From Kitasatospora setae KM-6054 (GTDB lineage: Bacteria; Actinomycetota; Actinomycetes; Streptomycetales; Streptomycetaceae): a stretch of 64,000 nt of DNA. This document shows, piece after piece, positions 7,906-16,601 of this stretch. The stretch lies in the NCBI RefSeq assembly GCF_000269985.1, contig NC_016109.1, positions 682,001 to 746,000 of the forward strand, given 5' to 3'. Position 1 is the first letter of the stretch; the number at the start of each line of letters is the position of its first letter. The notes beneath the pieces are model-generated. The model did no database searches, was not told where the DNA came from, and saw only the letters and a program-made list of their open reading frames with translations. The position numbers and the translations under genes are program-made.

Positions 7906-9720
7906 TCACTGGACGCCCCGGATCCGGGCCAGTCCCATCCGGGGGACCCGCACGCCGTGCAGGCCCGGGGCCAGGGTGTTCCGGGTCCGCCCGATCATAC
8001 GGCCGTCGGGGCCGTGCACCTCCATCTCGGCGTCCACCGGGCCGCCCCGGACCTCGACCACCACCCGGTCCGCGGCGCTGCCGTTGACCAGCACGGTCTC
8101 CCGGTGCGCGGCGGGGTCGAGCGGGACGACCCGCTCGGTGTGCACGTCGACCACCCGGACGCCGTCGGCGACCGACTCGACCAGGGTGTACTGCTCGTCG
8201 GGGCGGCCGGGTTCGACGTCGCCGTCCAGCAGTTGGGGCCGCAGCTCGCGCCAGCGGGCGAGCCAGAAGCGCAGCGCGTCGAGGTGCTCGGCGGGCAGTT
8301 CGTCGAGCCGGACGGAGACCTGCGGGACGGCGTGCAGGGTGCTGATCAGGTTGCGGGCGGCGGTCTCGACGGGCGCGCCGGCGTCCCAGAGCAGCGGGTC
8401 GCTGTGCACGGCGCCGCCGGCGGCGAGCAGTCCGGTGTCCAGGGTGCGGATCCGGTTGGCGGTGGTGTCGCCGGGGCAGTCGAAGGAGCGCAGCAGGTTG
8501 CCGAACTCGGCCATCGCGGGCCCGACGTAGGGCTGGCGCAGTTCGAGCAGCAGCTCGGGGCGGACGGCTTCGAGGGCCGCGCGCAGGTCGGTGAGCAGGC
8601 CGATCAGGGCGGCGCCGACGTCTCCGCCGCCGTCCCGGGCGTAGACCATCGCCTCGTCCAGGAAGTCGACCTTGAGACCGTCGAAGCCGTGCTCGCGGAC
8701 CAGCCGGACGCAGGTGTCGACGACGTGCGCGCGCACCTCGGGGCGGCGCGGGTCGAGCACGTGCGCGCCGGGGACGCCGGCCGGGCGGGGGGCGTACCGG
8801 GCCCAGGCGGCGTGGCAGTCGGCGTCGGGGCCGAGCAGCAGCGGGGCGGTCCAGGCGAGGTAGCGCAGGCCGGTGGCGCGGACGGCGGCGACGTGCGCGC
8901 CGAGGTCGGGGAACTTGGCCTCGTCGGGCCGCCAGTCGCCGACCCCGGCGTAGCCGCGGCCGCTGCCGTGCCGCTGCCAGCCGTCGTCCAGGATGGCCGC
9001 GCCGAAGCCGAGCCCGGCGGCGAGCGCCGCCTGCTTCTCCACCTCGGCGGCGCTGACCCGCTGGTTGTAGGCGTACCAGGTGCACCAGAGCGGGAGCCGG
9101 GCGGCCTCGGGGACGGGCATCGCGGCGGTGCGCGCGGCGTACCAGGCGCGCAGCGGGCGCAGCGCGGCGGCGACCGAGGGGGCGCGCGGGGCGAACAGGA
9201 CGCGGTGGACGCGGTCGGCGGGGGCGAGGTGGAGGTGGACGACGTAGCTGTCGTTCTCCTCGGAGACGCCGTAGCGCAGGGTGGTCTCGCGGACCGGGTC
9301 GGCGGCGGCGAAGGTGAGCAGGGTGGCGCCGGAGTGGTCGTGCAGGCAGCCGGCCGGCAGGCCCTTGACCAGGCTGGTGGCGGCCCGGCCCTCCCAGTCG
9401 GCGACGGGGGTGCGGCGCCAGTCGGCGCCGGGGTGCCAGTAGCCGGCGGCGTCGCCGAGCGGCAGGGTGAGCCGGACCTCGACGTGCGCGCCGGGGGCGT
9501 GGACGGCCAGGACGGTGAGTCCGGAGGGGTCGCGGGTGGCGGTCCAGGCGGTGTCGGCGCCGTCGGCGAGGACGGCGGCCCGGACGGTGTCGAGCAGCGG
9601 CGCGTACCGGGCCGGGGCGAGTTCGGCGGTGGTCACGGCCTCGTCGGCCGGGGTGGCGACGGCGGCGGTGACGGGCCCGGGGGCCGGGGTGGTGACGGGC
9701 CCGAGGGCCGGGGTGGTCAC
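7906..9720 (-). CDS. GH36-type (alpha-galactosidase-like) intracellular glycoside hydrolase
   Basis: 604 residues, no signal peptide. A beta-sandwich N-terminal region is followed by a TIM-barrel catalytic domain with family-like motifs: WCTWYAYNQ, GFGAAILDDGWQ, GFDGLKVDFLDE (the KVD aspartate is the expected nucleophile) and LRSFDCPGDTTANRIR (candidate acid/base). A C-terminal beta domain ends the protein. These features place it in clan GH-D, nearest GH36/melibiase, so an alpha-galactoside is the likely but unproven substrate. The GTG at 9720 is chosen because AAGGAG, embedded in the stop region of the preceding permease gene, lies at the right distance. It would act in the cytoplasm on the sugar brought in by the adjacent ABC importer. 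Confidence 0.85.
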   Translation of the reverse strand: MTTPALGPVTTPAPGPVTAAVATPADEAVTTAELAPARYAPLLDTVRAAVLADGADTAWTATRDPSGLTVLAVHAPGAHVEVRLTLPLGDAAGYWHPGADWRRTPVADWEGRAATSLVKGLPAGCLHDHSGATLLTFAAADPVRETTLRYGVSEENDSYVVHLHLAPADRVHRVLFAPRAPSVAAALRPLRAWYAARTAAMPVPEAARLPLWCTWYAYNQRVSAAEVEKQAALAAGLGFGAAILDDGWQRHGSGRGYAGVGDWRPDEAKFPDLGAHVAAVRATGLRYLAWTAPLLLGPDADCHAAWARYAPRPAGVPGAHVLDPRRPEVRAHVVDTCVRLVREHGFDGLKVDFLDEAMVYARDGGGDVGAALIGLLTDLRAALEAVRPELLLELRQPYVGPAMAEFGNLLRSFDCPGDTTANRIRTLDTGLLAAGGAVHSDPLLWDAGAPVETAARNLISTLHAVPQVSVRLDELPAEHLDALRFWLARWRELRPQLLDGDVEPGRPDEQYTLVESVADGVRVVDVHTERVVPLDPAAHRETVLVNGSAADRVVVEVRGGPVDAEMEVHGPDGRMIGRTRNTLAPGLHGVRVPRMGLARIRGVQ

Positions 9721-9725
9721 GGTGG

Positions 9726-10547
9726 TTACTCCTTGACGGCACCGGCCAGCAGGCCGGAGACGAAGTGGCGCTGGAGGGCGAGGAAGACGATCGCCATCGG
9801 GATCGCGGCGACGGCGGTGCCGGCCAGGATCGCGCCGTAGTCGGTGTCGGTGACGCCCTTGAGCGAGGCGAGCGCGACCGGGACGGTCAGTGCGGCGCTG
9901 TCGCGCAGCACGATCAGCGGCCAGACGAAGTCGTTCCACTGGAACAGGAACAGGAAGATCGCGAGGGCGGCGAGCGCGGGCCGCATCGGCGGCAGCACGA
10001 CCCGCAGGAAGAGCCGGAGTTCGCCGCAGCCGTCGATCCGTCCGGAGTCGAGCAGTTCGTCGGGGATGGTGCCCATCGACTGGCGCATCAGGAAGATCCC
10101 GAACGGCAGCGCCAGGTTGGGCAGGATCACCGCCTGGTAGGTGTCGAGCCAGCGCAGGTCGGCCATCAGCTGGAACAGCGGGACGAGGGTGACCTGGGCG
10201 GGGACGACCAGGCCGAGCATCAGCAGCGCGAACAGCCCGTGGCGGCCCTTGAAGCGGTACTTGGCGAAGGCGTAGCCGGCCAGCGTGCAGACGGTGCCGG
10301 CGCACAGGGTGTAGATCCCGGCGATCAGCAGCGAGTTGAGCACGACCCGGCCGAAGTGCGCCTGGTCCTGGAGGGTCCGCAGGTTGGCGCCGAGGTGGCC
10401 GCCGGGGGCGAGCGGGGGCGGGGAGCCGAAGATGTCGGTGTTGCTGTGGGTGGCGGCGACGACCAGCCAGTAGAACGGGAGCAGGACGGCGGCGAGCGTG
10501 AGGGCCAGGCCCCAGGTCAGGGTGATGCTCCGGGCGGTGGTTCTCAT
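9726..10547 (-). CDS. Carbohydrate ABC transporter permease (MalG-like)
   Basis: 273 residues with six predicted membrane helices starting at SITLTWGLALTLAAVLLPFYWLV. The conserved EAA-type loop that docks to the ATPase reads ELLDSGRIDGCGELRLFLRVVLPPMRP, and the C-terminus is typical of MalG/LacG proteins. The ATG overlaps the stop of the upstream permease by 4 bases. No ATPase gene is in the locus, which is usual in streptomycetes, where a shared MsiK-type ATPase serves several importers. It forms the membrane channel with the next gene. Confidence 0.93.
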   Translation of the reverse strand: MRTTARSITLTWGLALTLAAVLLPFYWLVVAATHSNTDIFGSPPPLAPGGHLGANLRTLQDQAHFGRVVLNSLLIAGIYTLCAGTVCTLAGYAFAKYRFKGRHGLFALLMLGLVVPAQVTLVPLFQLMADLRWLDTYQAVILPNLALPFGIFLMRQSMGTIPDELLDSGRIDGCGELRLFLRVVLPPMRPALAALAIFLFLFQWNDFVWPLIVLRDSAALTVPVALASLKGVTDTDYGAILAGTAVAAIPMAIVFLALQRHFVSGLLAGAVKE

Positions 10548-11515
10548 CGCTTGCCTCCGGGCTTGTGGCCGGGCTTGTGGCCGGACTTGTCGCCGTCGCG
10601 GTCGCCGAGCACCTTGAACTGGACCAGGCCGAGGAGGCCGATCAGCACGGCCAGCGCGTAGGCGATGGCGGAGGCGTAGCCGAAGTCGAAGTAGCTGAAG
10701 GCGTTCTGGTACAGGTACATGCCGATGGTGAGGGTGGCGTTGTCCGGTCCGCCGCGGGTCAGGACGTACGGCTCGTCGAAGATCTGCAGGGTGCCGATGG
10801 TGGAGAGCACGGTGGTGAGCAGCAGCGCGGGGCGCAGTCCGGGCAGGGTGACGTGCCGGAAGGACGTCCAGCCGCCGGCGCCGTCGACGGCGGCGGCGTC
10901 GTACAGCTCGGTCGGGATGGTCTGGAGGCGGGCGAGCAGGATGACCGCGTTGTAGCCGGTGTAGTGCCAGGTCAGGGCGAGGGCCAGGGAGAGCTTGGCC
11001 CACAGCGGATCGGTCAGCCAGGGGACGGCGTCGATGCCGGCGAACTGCAGCAGCCAGTTGACCAGGCCGTACTTCTCGTTGAGCAGCACCGAGAAGATCA
11101 CGCCGTAGGCGACCAGGCCGGTGACCATCGGCAGGAAGAAGCCGAGCCGGAAGACGGCGCGGGCGCGCAGCAGCCGAGAATCGAGGGCGACGGCGAGGCC
11201 GGTGGCGAGGGCGAGCATCAGCGGGACCTGGACGACCAGGACGGTCGCGGTGTTCTTCAGCGCGGTCCAGAACAGCGGGTCGTGCAGCAGCCGGGTGTAG
11301 TTGTCGGCGCCGACGAAGGTGTCCTGGCCGTCGACGGTCTTGTGCAGGCTGAGCACGAAGGACCGGGCGATCGGGTAGAGCTTGAAGACGGCGAACAGGG
11401 CGAGCGCCGGCAGCACGAACAGGTACGGGGCCGCCCGCCGGGCCCCGGACCCGGGCCGGCGGCGGGCGGTGGCGGTGCCCGGGCGGCGGGCGGTGGTGGT
11501 GCCGGGGCTGCTCAT
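10544..11515 (-). CDS. Carbohydrate ABC transporter permease (MalF-like)
   Basis: 323 residues. A basic Thr/Arg-rich N-terminus leads into six membrane helices (first APYLFVLPALALFAVFKLYP). The EAA loop reads ELYDAAAVDGAGGWTSFRHVTLPGL. The C-terminal tail has a short tandem repeat (GHKPGHKPGGK), matching a repeated GGGCTTGTGGCC in the DNA near 10560-10582. Start and stop overlap the neighbours by 4 bases on both sides (ATGA), so the importer genes are translationally coupled. Confidence 0.93.
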   Translation of the reverse strand: MSSPGTTTARRPGTATARRRPGSGARRAAPYLFVLPALALFAVFKLYPIARSFVLSLHKTVDGQDTFVGADNYTRLLHDPLFWTALKNTATVLVVQVPLMLALATGLAVALDSRLLRARAVFRLGFFLPMVTGLVAYGVIFSVLLNEKYGLVNWLLQFAGIDAVPWLTDPLWAKLSLALALTWHYTGYNAVILLARLQTIPTELYDAAAVDGAGGWTSFRHVTLPGLRPALLLTTVLSTIGTLQIFDEPYVLTRGGPDNATLTIGMYLYQNAFSYFDFGYASAIAYALAVLIGLLGLVQFKVLGDRDGDKSGHKPGHKPGGKR

Positions 11516-12858
11516 CGGACGACCTTGCGGCCCGTCTGCTGGGCGAGCTGGTCGGCGGCCTGCTTGAGCACGTCGGCCGGGGCGGCGCCCTTGAGCAGCA
11601 CCTTGGTCTGGGCGTCGGTGACGACCTTGAGCGCGCGGGCGTAGTCGGCGCTGTAGTTGAAGGCCGGGGAGGGGGCCTTGAGCGCCTCCAGGAACACCTC
11701 GCCCTTCTGCCGGCCGCCGAAGAACGCGGACGGGGTGTGGAAGGCCGGGTCGTCGTAGGCCGCCATCAGGGCGGGGGCGATGCCCTTGTCCTGGTAGATC
11801 TTCACCTGGGAGGCGGGCCGGGTGAGCGCGAACTCGACGAACTTCCAGGCGGCGGCCTGGTGCTTGCTGGTGCCGGAGATCGCCAGGTGGGTGGAGTTGA
11901 CGGTGGCGGCGGTGGAGCCGCCGCGGCGGACCGCCGGGGGCAGCCGGACGCCCCACTTGCCCTTCTCCTCGGGGACGGTCTCCTCGATGATGCCGCCGTA
12001 CCAGGTCGGCATCGGCAGGACGGCGCTGGTGCCGGCCTTGATCGCGGCGATCTGGGCGTTCCAGCCGCCGGAGAGGTCGGCGAGCAGGTCGGCGTCGTTG
12101 AGCTGCTTGATGATCGTCATGGCCTTGACGGCCTCGGGCGAGTCGAGGGTGATCGCGCCGTCCAGGTCGAAGTAGAACGCGCCCTGGAGCTGCAGCAGCA
12201 GTTGGAAGAAGTTGGCGGCGTCCGGGACGGAGGCGGGCTTGTCGATGCCGAGCAGGTACTTGCCGGTCTTCGCCTTGATCGTCTTGCCGGCCTCGACGGT
12301 GTCGTCCCAGGTGTCGAGCGCCTTCACGTCGACGCCGGCCTGCTCGAACACGTCGGAGCGGTAGTAGAAGCCGCCCGAGTTGGCCTCCCACGGCAGGGCG
12401 TTGATCCGGCCGTTCCTGCCGCCGACGGTGGCCCACAGGCCCTGGGCGAAGGCGTCCTTGTAGCGGTCGGCGCCGAGCTTGGCGAGGTCGGCCAGGCCGT
12501 TCGGGAACTTCTCCGTGTAGCCGGGCAGGTAGTCGATGCCGATGTGCAGGACGTCGGCGAGGCCGGCGCCGCCGGCCGCCAGGCCGGTGGTGATCTTGTC
12601 CCAGATGGCCGGGTTGCCGATGTCCTCGACGGTGACCTTGACGCCCGGGTACTGGACGTTGAACGCGGGGACCAGCGCCTTCAGTTCGGCGGCCGGACCG
12701 GCCCAGCTCCAGACGCTGATCTCGCCCTGGTCGGCGGCCCCGACGGCGCCGCCGCCCCCGCCGCTGCCGGACCCGCTGCAGGCGGCGAGGCCGGTGAGGC
12801 CGGCTCCGGCGGCGAGGGCTCCGCCGGCTCTCAGGACGGTGCGACGGGACAGGCTCAT
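11512..12858 (-). CDS. Sugar-binding lipoprotein of the ABC importer (twin-arginine lipoprotein signal)
   Basis: 448 residues, extracellular solute-binding protein family 1. The signal is SRRTVLRAGGALAAGAG followed by the lipobox LAAC with Cys27, so export by the Tat route and lipid anchoring are likely. The mature protein begins in a Gly/Ser linker and then EISVWSWAGPAAELKALVP, with the typical two-lobed fold and a late NSTHLAISGTSKHQ block. ATG 12858 has AAGGCGG eight bases upstream. It is first in the minus-strand operon binding protein, two permeases, GH36, LacI. Confidence 0.92.
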   Translation of the reverse strand: MSLSRRTVLRAGGALAAGAGLTGLAACSGSGSGGGGGAVGAADQGEISVWSWAGPAAELKALVPAFNVQYPGVKVTVEDIGNPAIWDKITTGLAAGGAGLADVLHIGIDYLPGYTEKFPNGLADLAKLGADRYKDAFAQGLWATVGGRNGRINALPWEANSGGFYYRSDVFEQAGVDVKALDTWDDTVEAGKTIKAKTGKYLLGIDKPASVPDAANFFQLLLQLQGAFYFDLDGAITLDSPEAVKAMTIIKQLNDADLLADLSGGWNAQIAAIKAGTSAVLPMPTWYGGIIEETVPEEKGKWGVRLPPAVRRGGSTAATVNSTHLAISGTSKHQAAAWKFVEFALTRPASQVKIYQDKGIAPALMAAYDDPAFHTPSAFFGGRQKGEVFLEALKAPSPAFNYSADYARALKVVTDAQTKVLLKGAAPADVLKQAADQLAQQTGRKVVR

Positions 12859-13077
12859 GGGGGGAACCGCCTTGTTTTCCGAGGGTGGCGAGGGTGGGCC
12901 GACGGGGGCGTCGGCGTGCCAGGACGGTAGCAACCAGCGGTTTTGACTTGCAAGATGTCATTGAAAACTTTCTGCCGGTTATGGCACCCATAGCGTGCAA
13001 GTGTCTTGTTGGGCTTCCGACAGGGCTGCTAGCGTCCGGCACCGCATCCCCCGTCACCCATCTGACCGGAGACCCTC
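12859..13077. promoter_or_regulatory. Divergent promoter region of the sugar locus with several dyads
   Basis: This 219-bp gap is the only AT-richer stretch in the area and must carry both promoters. Visible dyads are CTTGCAAG (12947-12954), GAAAACTTTC (12963-12972, arms GAAA and TTTC), TATGGcacCCATA (12980-12992) and CAAGtgtCTTG (12998-13008). A TTGACT box lies at 12944-12949. The GAAA-N2-TTTC dyad has the general form of some actinomycete LacI-family operators. Which dyad binds which protein cannot be decided by eye. Confidence 0.6.
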
Positions 13078-15459
13078 ATGCGCCCTGCCCGCCCCGCCCG
13101 CACCGCCCGCTCTGGCCGCCCCGCCCGCACGACCCTGCTGGCCGCGCTCTCGACGGCCGCCGTGCTGGCCCCGCTGACCGTCGCCGTGCCGACCGCCGAC
13201 GCGTCCGCGGCCCTGCCGAAGCTCACCAACGCCGGCTTCGAACAGGGCAGCGCCGCCTGGCACTTCACCGACGGCACCGGCGTCGCGACCAACAACCCGC
13301 ACAGCGGGAGCAAGCTGGTCTACCTGGACGACGGCACCGGCAAGAAGGTCTGGCAGACCGTCAGCGCCCGCAAGGGCGGCAGCTACGACGTCTCGGCCTG
13401 GATCGCCACCGGCTGGACCGGCGGCAGGTTCACCGTCCGGGTCAACGGCGCCGTCGCGGGCGGCGTCGACCTGCCCTACCGGGCCGCGTACGCCCGCTAC
13501 ACCGTCCCGCGGATCGCGGCGAAGGCCGGCGACCGGATCGAGATCGCCTTCGAGTCGGGCGACGGCTGGATCAACGCGGACGACGTCTCGCTGGCGCTGT
13601 CCGGCCCGGCCGTCACCGACCCCGGCTTCGAACAGGGCGGCGGCGGCTGGCAGTTCACCGACGGCACCGGCGTCGCGACCAACAACCCGCACAGCGGGAG
13701 CAAGCTGGTCTACCTGGACGACGGCGCCGGCCCGAAGGTCTCGCAGACCCTCACCGCGAACGGCCCCGGCACCTACTCCTTCTCCGCCTGGATCGCCACC
13801 GGCGGCCCCGGCGGCACCTTCACCGTCCGGGTCAACGGCACCGCGGCGGGCACCGTCGCACTGCCCGCCGCACCGAAGTACGCCCGCTACACCGTCCCCC
13901 GGGTCGCGCTGAAGGCCGGCGACCGGGTCGAGATCGCCTTCGCCTCGGCGGCCGGCGCCGGCTGGGTCAACGTCGACGACGTGATGGTCTCCCCGCTGCC
14001 CGCCACTCGGCCCAAGGTCGCCTCCTCCGACCCGAAGATCGCCGAACTCTTCGCCTGGGCCGCCGACAAGGCCGGCAGCTGGGCCCAACTGCCCGGCGCC
14101 ACCGGCCCGGTCAACGCCGACGAGCGGCAGACCGGCGGCACCGGCTCCACCACCTACGAGGCGTCGTACTGGGCGGGCTACGCGCACCGCTCCGCCTTCT
14201 ACGGCCGCGACACCGCCCACCAGGTGGACGGCGCCGCCGTGCTCGGCCTGGACGCGGAGAACCGCGACATGCTCGGCGCGTTCGCCGCCACCGCCACCGA
14301 GGAGCACGCGTACTACCCGGTGTGGGCGCTGAACTTCGACGACCGCACCAACCTGTCGATCGACTACCGCAGCCCGAGCGTCTTCGTCCGCGAGGTGCCC
14401 TCGACCTTCGAGCTGGTCGAGAAGGCCGACAAGGCGTACCGCTGGAGCGGCGACGCCTCCTACGTGAACGACCCCGCGCTGTGGGCCTACTACCAGCACG
14501 CCACGAACGAGTTCATCGCGCTGCACGACTCCGCCAAGCCCAACGGCGTCGCCGAGGGCACCGGCAAGGGCATCTTCTCCGGCGCGGCCAGCTACGACGA
14601 GAGCGGCGACGACCGCTTCGCCGAGGCCGGCGACTCGATCGGCTCCCAGTACCAGGCCCTGCTGGCCGTCGCCGACCTGGCCGCGGGGCGCGGCGACAGC
14701 GCGCTGGCCGCGCGGTACCGGCAGCGCGCCGCCGACCTGAAGACCTACTTCAACACCACCTGGAGCGGCACCGGGACCGGCGCCGACATGGTCCGCGGCT
14801 ACAGCACCAGCGGCACCCCGATCACCGGCTGGGGCCGGGAGAACAGCTGGTTCATGCCGCTGAAGAAGATCGTCGACGCCGGGCCGCGCAACGACGCCTA
14901 CCTCGACTACATCGACGAGCAGTCGCAGGGCGACGAGCGCCCCAGCAACATCGAGGCGTACACCTACCTGCCGGACACCTTCTTCGCCTACAACCGCAAC
15001 GACACCGCGTGGAAGTGGATGCAGTACGTCTACGACCGCCGCGACGAGCGCCACATCGTCACCAAGCAGGGCCCCAACGGCGACTACCCGGAGGTCTCCT
15101 TCACCCTGCTCAGCCAGACCGTCCAGGGCCTGCTCGGCGTCGACCCGGACGCCCCCGCGCACACCCTGGCCACCGCCTCCCACCTGCCGACCGGCACCGA
15201 CTGGCTGGGCATCGACGACCTCGCCGTCGGCCGCAACACCTTCGCGCTGCGCCACGACGGCGCCACCGCCTCCACCCTGACCAACAAGACCGGCGCCGAC
15301 ACCTACACCTGGGAGGCCCGGATCCCCGGCACCCACGCCACCCTGACCGTCGACGGCACCCCGCGGCCCGCCGCCACCAAGACCGTCGACGGCACCGTCT
15401 ACTCCTACGTCACCGTCCCGGTCGCCCCGGGCGCCACCGCCACCGTCCGCGCCTCCTGA
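13078..15459 (+). CDS. Secreted multi-domain glycosidase with two tandem carbohydrate-binding modules
   Basis: 793 residues. A signal peptide is likely cleaved near ADASA-AL (residue 44). Two homologous beta-sandwich modules of about 130 residues follow (starts NAGFEQG and DPGFEQG), resembling CBM4/9-like or other lectin-type folds. The remaining ~480 residues look like an alpha/alpha-barrel (six-hairpin) glycosidase: YWAGYAHRSAFYGRDTAHQ, GWGRENSWFMPLKKI, SFTLLSQTVQGLLG, with a short C-terminal beta domain. I cannot assign a GH family. It is divergent from the importer operon, so it probably releases the oligosaccharide that is taken up and then cut by the GH36 enzyme. ATG 13078 has GGAGAC about 6 bases upstream. 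Confidence 0.82.
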   Translation: MRPARPARTARSGRPARTTLLAALSTAAVLAPLTVAVPTADASAALPKLTNAGFEQGSAAWHFTDGTGVATNNPHSGSKLVYLDDGTGKKVWQTVSARKGGSYDVSAWIATGWTGGRFTVRVNGAVAGGVDLPYRAAYARYTVPRIAAKAGDRIEIAFESGDGWINADDVSLALSGPAVTDPGFEQGGGGWQFTDGTGVATNNPHSGSKLVYLDDGAGPKVSQTLTANGPGTYSFSAWIATGGPGGTFTVRVNGTAAGTVALPAAPKYARYTVPRVALKAGDRVEIAFASAAGAGWVNVDDVMVSPLPATRPKVASSDPKIAELFAWAADKAGSWAQLPGATGPVNADERQTGGTGSTTYEASYWAGYAHRSAFYGRDTAHQVDGAAVLGLDAENRDMLGAFAATATEEHAYYPVWALNFDDRTNLSIDYRSPSVFVREVPSTFELVEKADKAYRWSGDASYVNDPALWAYYQHATNEFIALHDSAKPNGVAEGTGKGIFSGAASYDESGDDRFAEAGDSIGSQYQALLAVADLAAGRGDSALAARYRQRAADLKTYFNTTWSGTGTGADMVRGYSTSGTPITGWGRENSWFMPLKKIVDAGPRNDAYLDYIDEQSQGDERPSNIEAYTYLPDTFFAYNRNDTAWKWMQYVYDRRDERHIVTKQGPNGDYPEVSFTLLSQTVQGLLGVDPDAPAHTLATASHLPTGTDWLGIDDLAVGRNTFALRHDGATASTLTNKTGADTYTWEARIPGTHATLTVDGTPRPAATKTVDGTVYSYVTVPVAPGATATVRAS
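13222..13997 (+). repeat. Tandem 390-bp module repeat inside the secreted glycosidase gene
   Basis: The two N-terminal modules repeat with a 390-bp period (GGCTTCGAACAGGG at 13234 and 13624). Within them about 70 bases, covering TDGTGVATNNPHSGSKLVYL, are almost identical in DNA, while the rest has diverged. This suggests recent gene conversion between copies or strong constraint on that loop. Confidence 0.85.
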
Positions 15460-15479
15460 CCCCGCCCCCTCCCCGCACG

Positions 15480-15517
15480 CGCCGCAGCGCCCCGGCCGCC
15501 GCCGGGGCGCTGCGGCG
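15480..15517. terminator. Perfect 16-bp bidirectional hairpin terminator
   Basis: CGCCGCAGCGCCCCGG (15480-15495) pairs exactly with 15502-15517 around a 6-base loop. It lies between the stop of the secreted glycosidase (plus) and the stop of the PRC-barrel gene (minus), so it can end both convergent transcripts. Confidence 0.88.
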
Positions 15518-15537
15518 TCCTCACGCCGGGGCCGCCG

Positions 15538-15885
15538 TCACATCCCGGTGCCGTAGTAACCGCCCACCCCGCGCCGGTAGTCGGCGTCCAGGGCGTGCGA
15601 CTCGCGGTGGTACTCAGGGGAGTTCTTGATCTCCTCCTTGGCCCGGTCGACCCAGACCGTCTTCTCGCTCTCGTCGATCAGCCGGATCACCCCCGCCGGC
15701 AGCAGCACCTCCCGCCCGAAGATCCACGGGCCGGTGTCGACCACGATGTAGCCGTCCTCGGCCTCGTACGAGTGCTTGTCCACCTTGCCGATGTGCCCGT
15801 CCGTCGCCTCGACCCGGTACCCGGTCAGGTCGACGCCCGGCTGGTAGCCCTCGGCCTTCTCGTAGCCCCACATGCCGTCGCTCAC
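15538..15885 (-). CDS. PRC-barrel domain protein
   Basis: 115 residues with a PRC-barrel core (VDLTGYRVEATDGHIGKVD ... GYIVVDTGPWIFGREVLLPAGVIRLID). A charged helical tail follows (KEEIKNSPEYHRES). Stand-alone PRC-barrel proteins are common in actinomycetes near stress genes; their ligands are mostly unknown. Start is GTG 15885 with AGGAGG six bases upstream, rather than an internal ATG. It converges on the glycosidase gene across a strong hairpin. Confidence 0.85.
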   Translation of the reverse strand: MSDGMWGYEKAEGYQPGVDLTGYRVEATDGHIGKVDKHSYEAEDGYIVVDTGPWIFGREVLLPAGVIRLIDESEKTVWVDRAKEEIKNSPEYHRESHALDADYRRGVGGYYGTGM

Positions 15886-15967
15886 AACTTCCTCCTTGTC
15901 GAGGGGAGTTCATCGATCTGCGAACCGGCTGCCCGGTTCCGGCGCGGACATGCGCGGCTATTCGTGC

Positions 15968-16028
15968 TTTTTCGGGCGGGGTCTTTCTCGGGCTGGGCCT
16001 TCTCGGGCGGAGCCTTTTCCGGGCGGGG
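15968..16028. repeat. Imperfect ~16-bp tandem repeats
   Basis: Four loose copies of TTCTCGGGCGGGGCC-like sequence follow one another with a period of about 15-16 bp. They fill the gap between the MarR gene's stop and the PRC-barrel gene's upstream region. No gene is seen here. Confidence 0.6.
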
Positions 16029-16029
16029 C

Positions 16030-16545
16030 TCAGCGGGCCGGTTCTCCCGGGGGTTCGAGGCGGGCCAGCCAGCCGGTGAGCAGGGCCTCCAGTTGGGCGG
16101 CCTCGGCGGGGGTGAGGGGGGCGAGCAGGTCGTGCTCGTTGCGGATGTGGTCGGTGAAGGCGCGGTCGAACAGGTCGCGGCCGGCCTCGGTGAGGGCGAC
16201 CACCCGGCCGCGCCGGTCGTCGGCGGCGGGGCGGCGGGCGACCAGGCCGGCCCGCTCCAGGCGGTCGATCCGCTTGCTGACGGCGCCGGTGGTGACCATG
16301 GTGTGGGCGGCGAGTTCGCCGGGGGCCCGCTCGTACGGGGCGCCGGCCCGGCGCAGGGCGGCCAGCACGTCGAACTCGCCCTCGCCCAGGTCGTAGCGGG
16401 CGTAGACGGCGGTCAGCTGGTGGGTGAGCAGGGTGGCGACCCGGTGCAGGCGGCCGATCACGCCCTGCGGGGCGACGTCGAGGTCGGGGCGTTCGCGGCG
16501 CCAGGCGGCCTGGATCCGGGCGACGTGGTCGAGGGGCTGCTCCAT
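16030..16545 (-). CDS. MarR-family transcriptional regulator
   Basis: 171 residues. The winged helix-turn-helix reads GEGEFDVLAALRRAG ... VTTGAVSKRIDRLERAGLVARRPAADDRRGRVVALT, with the dimerising helices on either side. It is divergent from an EamA-type exporter with only 48 bases between start codons, and two matching palindromes lie in that gap. It most likely represses itself and the exporter and is released by a small molecule that the exporter removes. There is no clear ribosome-binding site. A TATGCT box ends 6 bases before the ATG, so the mRNA may be leaderless. Confidence 0.92.
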   Translation of the reverse strand: MEQPLDHVARIQAAWRRERPDLDVAPQGVIGRLHRVATLLTHQLTAVYARYDLGEGEFDVLAALRRAGAPYERAPGELAAHTMVTTGAVSKRIDRLERAGLVARRPAADDRRGRVVALTEAGRDLFDRAFTDHIRNEHDLLAPLTPAEAAQLEALLTGWLARLEPPGEPAR

Positions 16546-16601
16546 GGTCCCAGCATAACCGGGATGTCTTCCTCGGAAGCTATATTGTCTTCCATGGAAG
16601 C
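16546..16601. promoter_or_regulatory. Divergent MarR/EamA control region with two phased operators
   Basis: TGTCTTCCTCGGAAGC (16565-16580) and TGTCTTCCATGGAAGC (16586-16601) are near-identical palindromes exactly 21 bp apart, two helical turns. The second overlaps the exporter's ATG. TATATT (16581-16586) lies between them and would start the exporter RNA at or next to its ATG. On the other strand TATGCT (16557-16552) lies 6 bases before the MarR ATG. A MarR dimer on each palindrome would block both promoters. Confidence 0.82.

Noticed and set aside
15480-15517. Possible attachment site or mobile-element end
   Set aside because: The inverted repeat sits between convergent stops and has no recombinase or target duplication; a terminator explains it.
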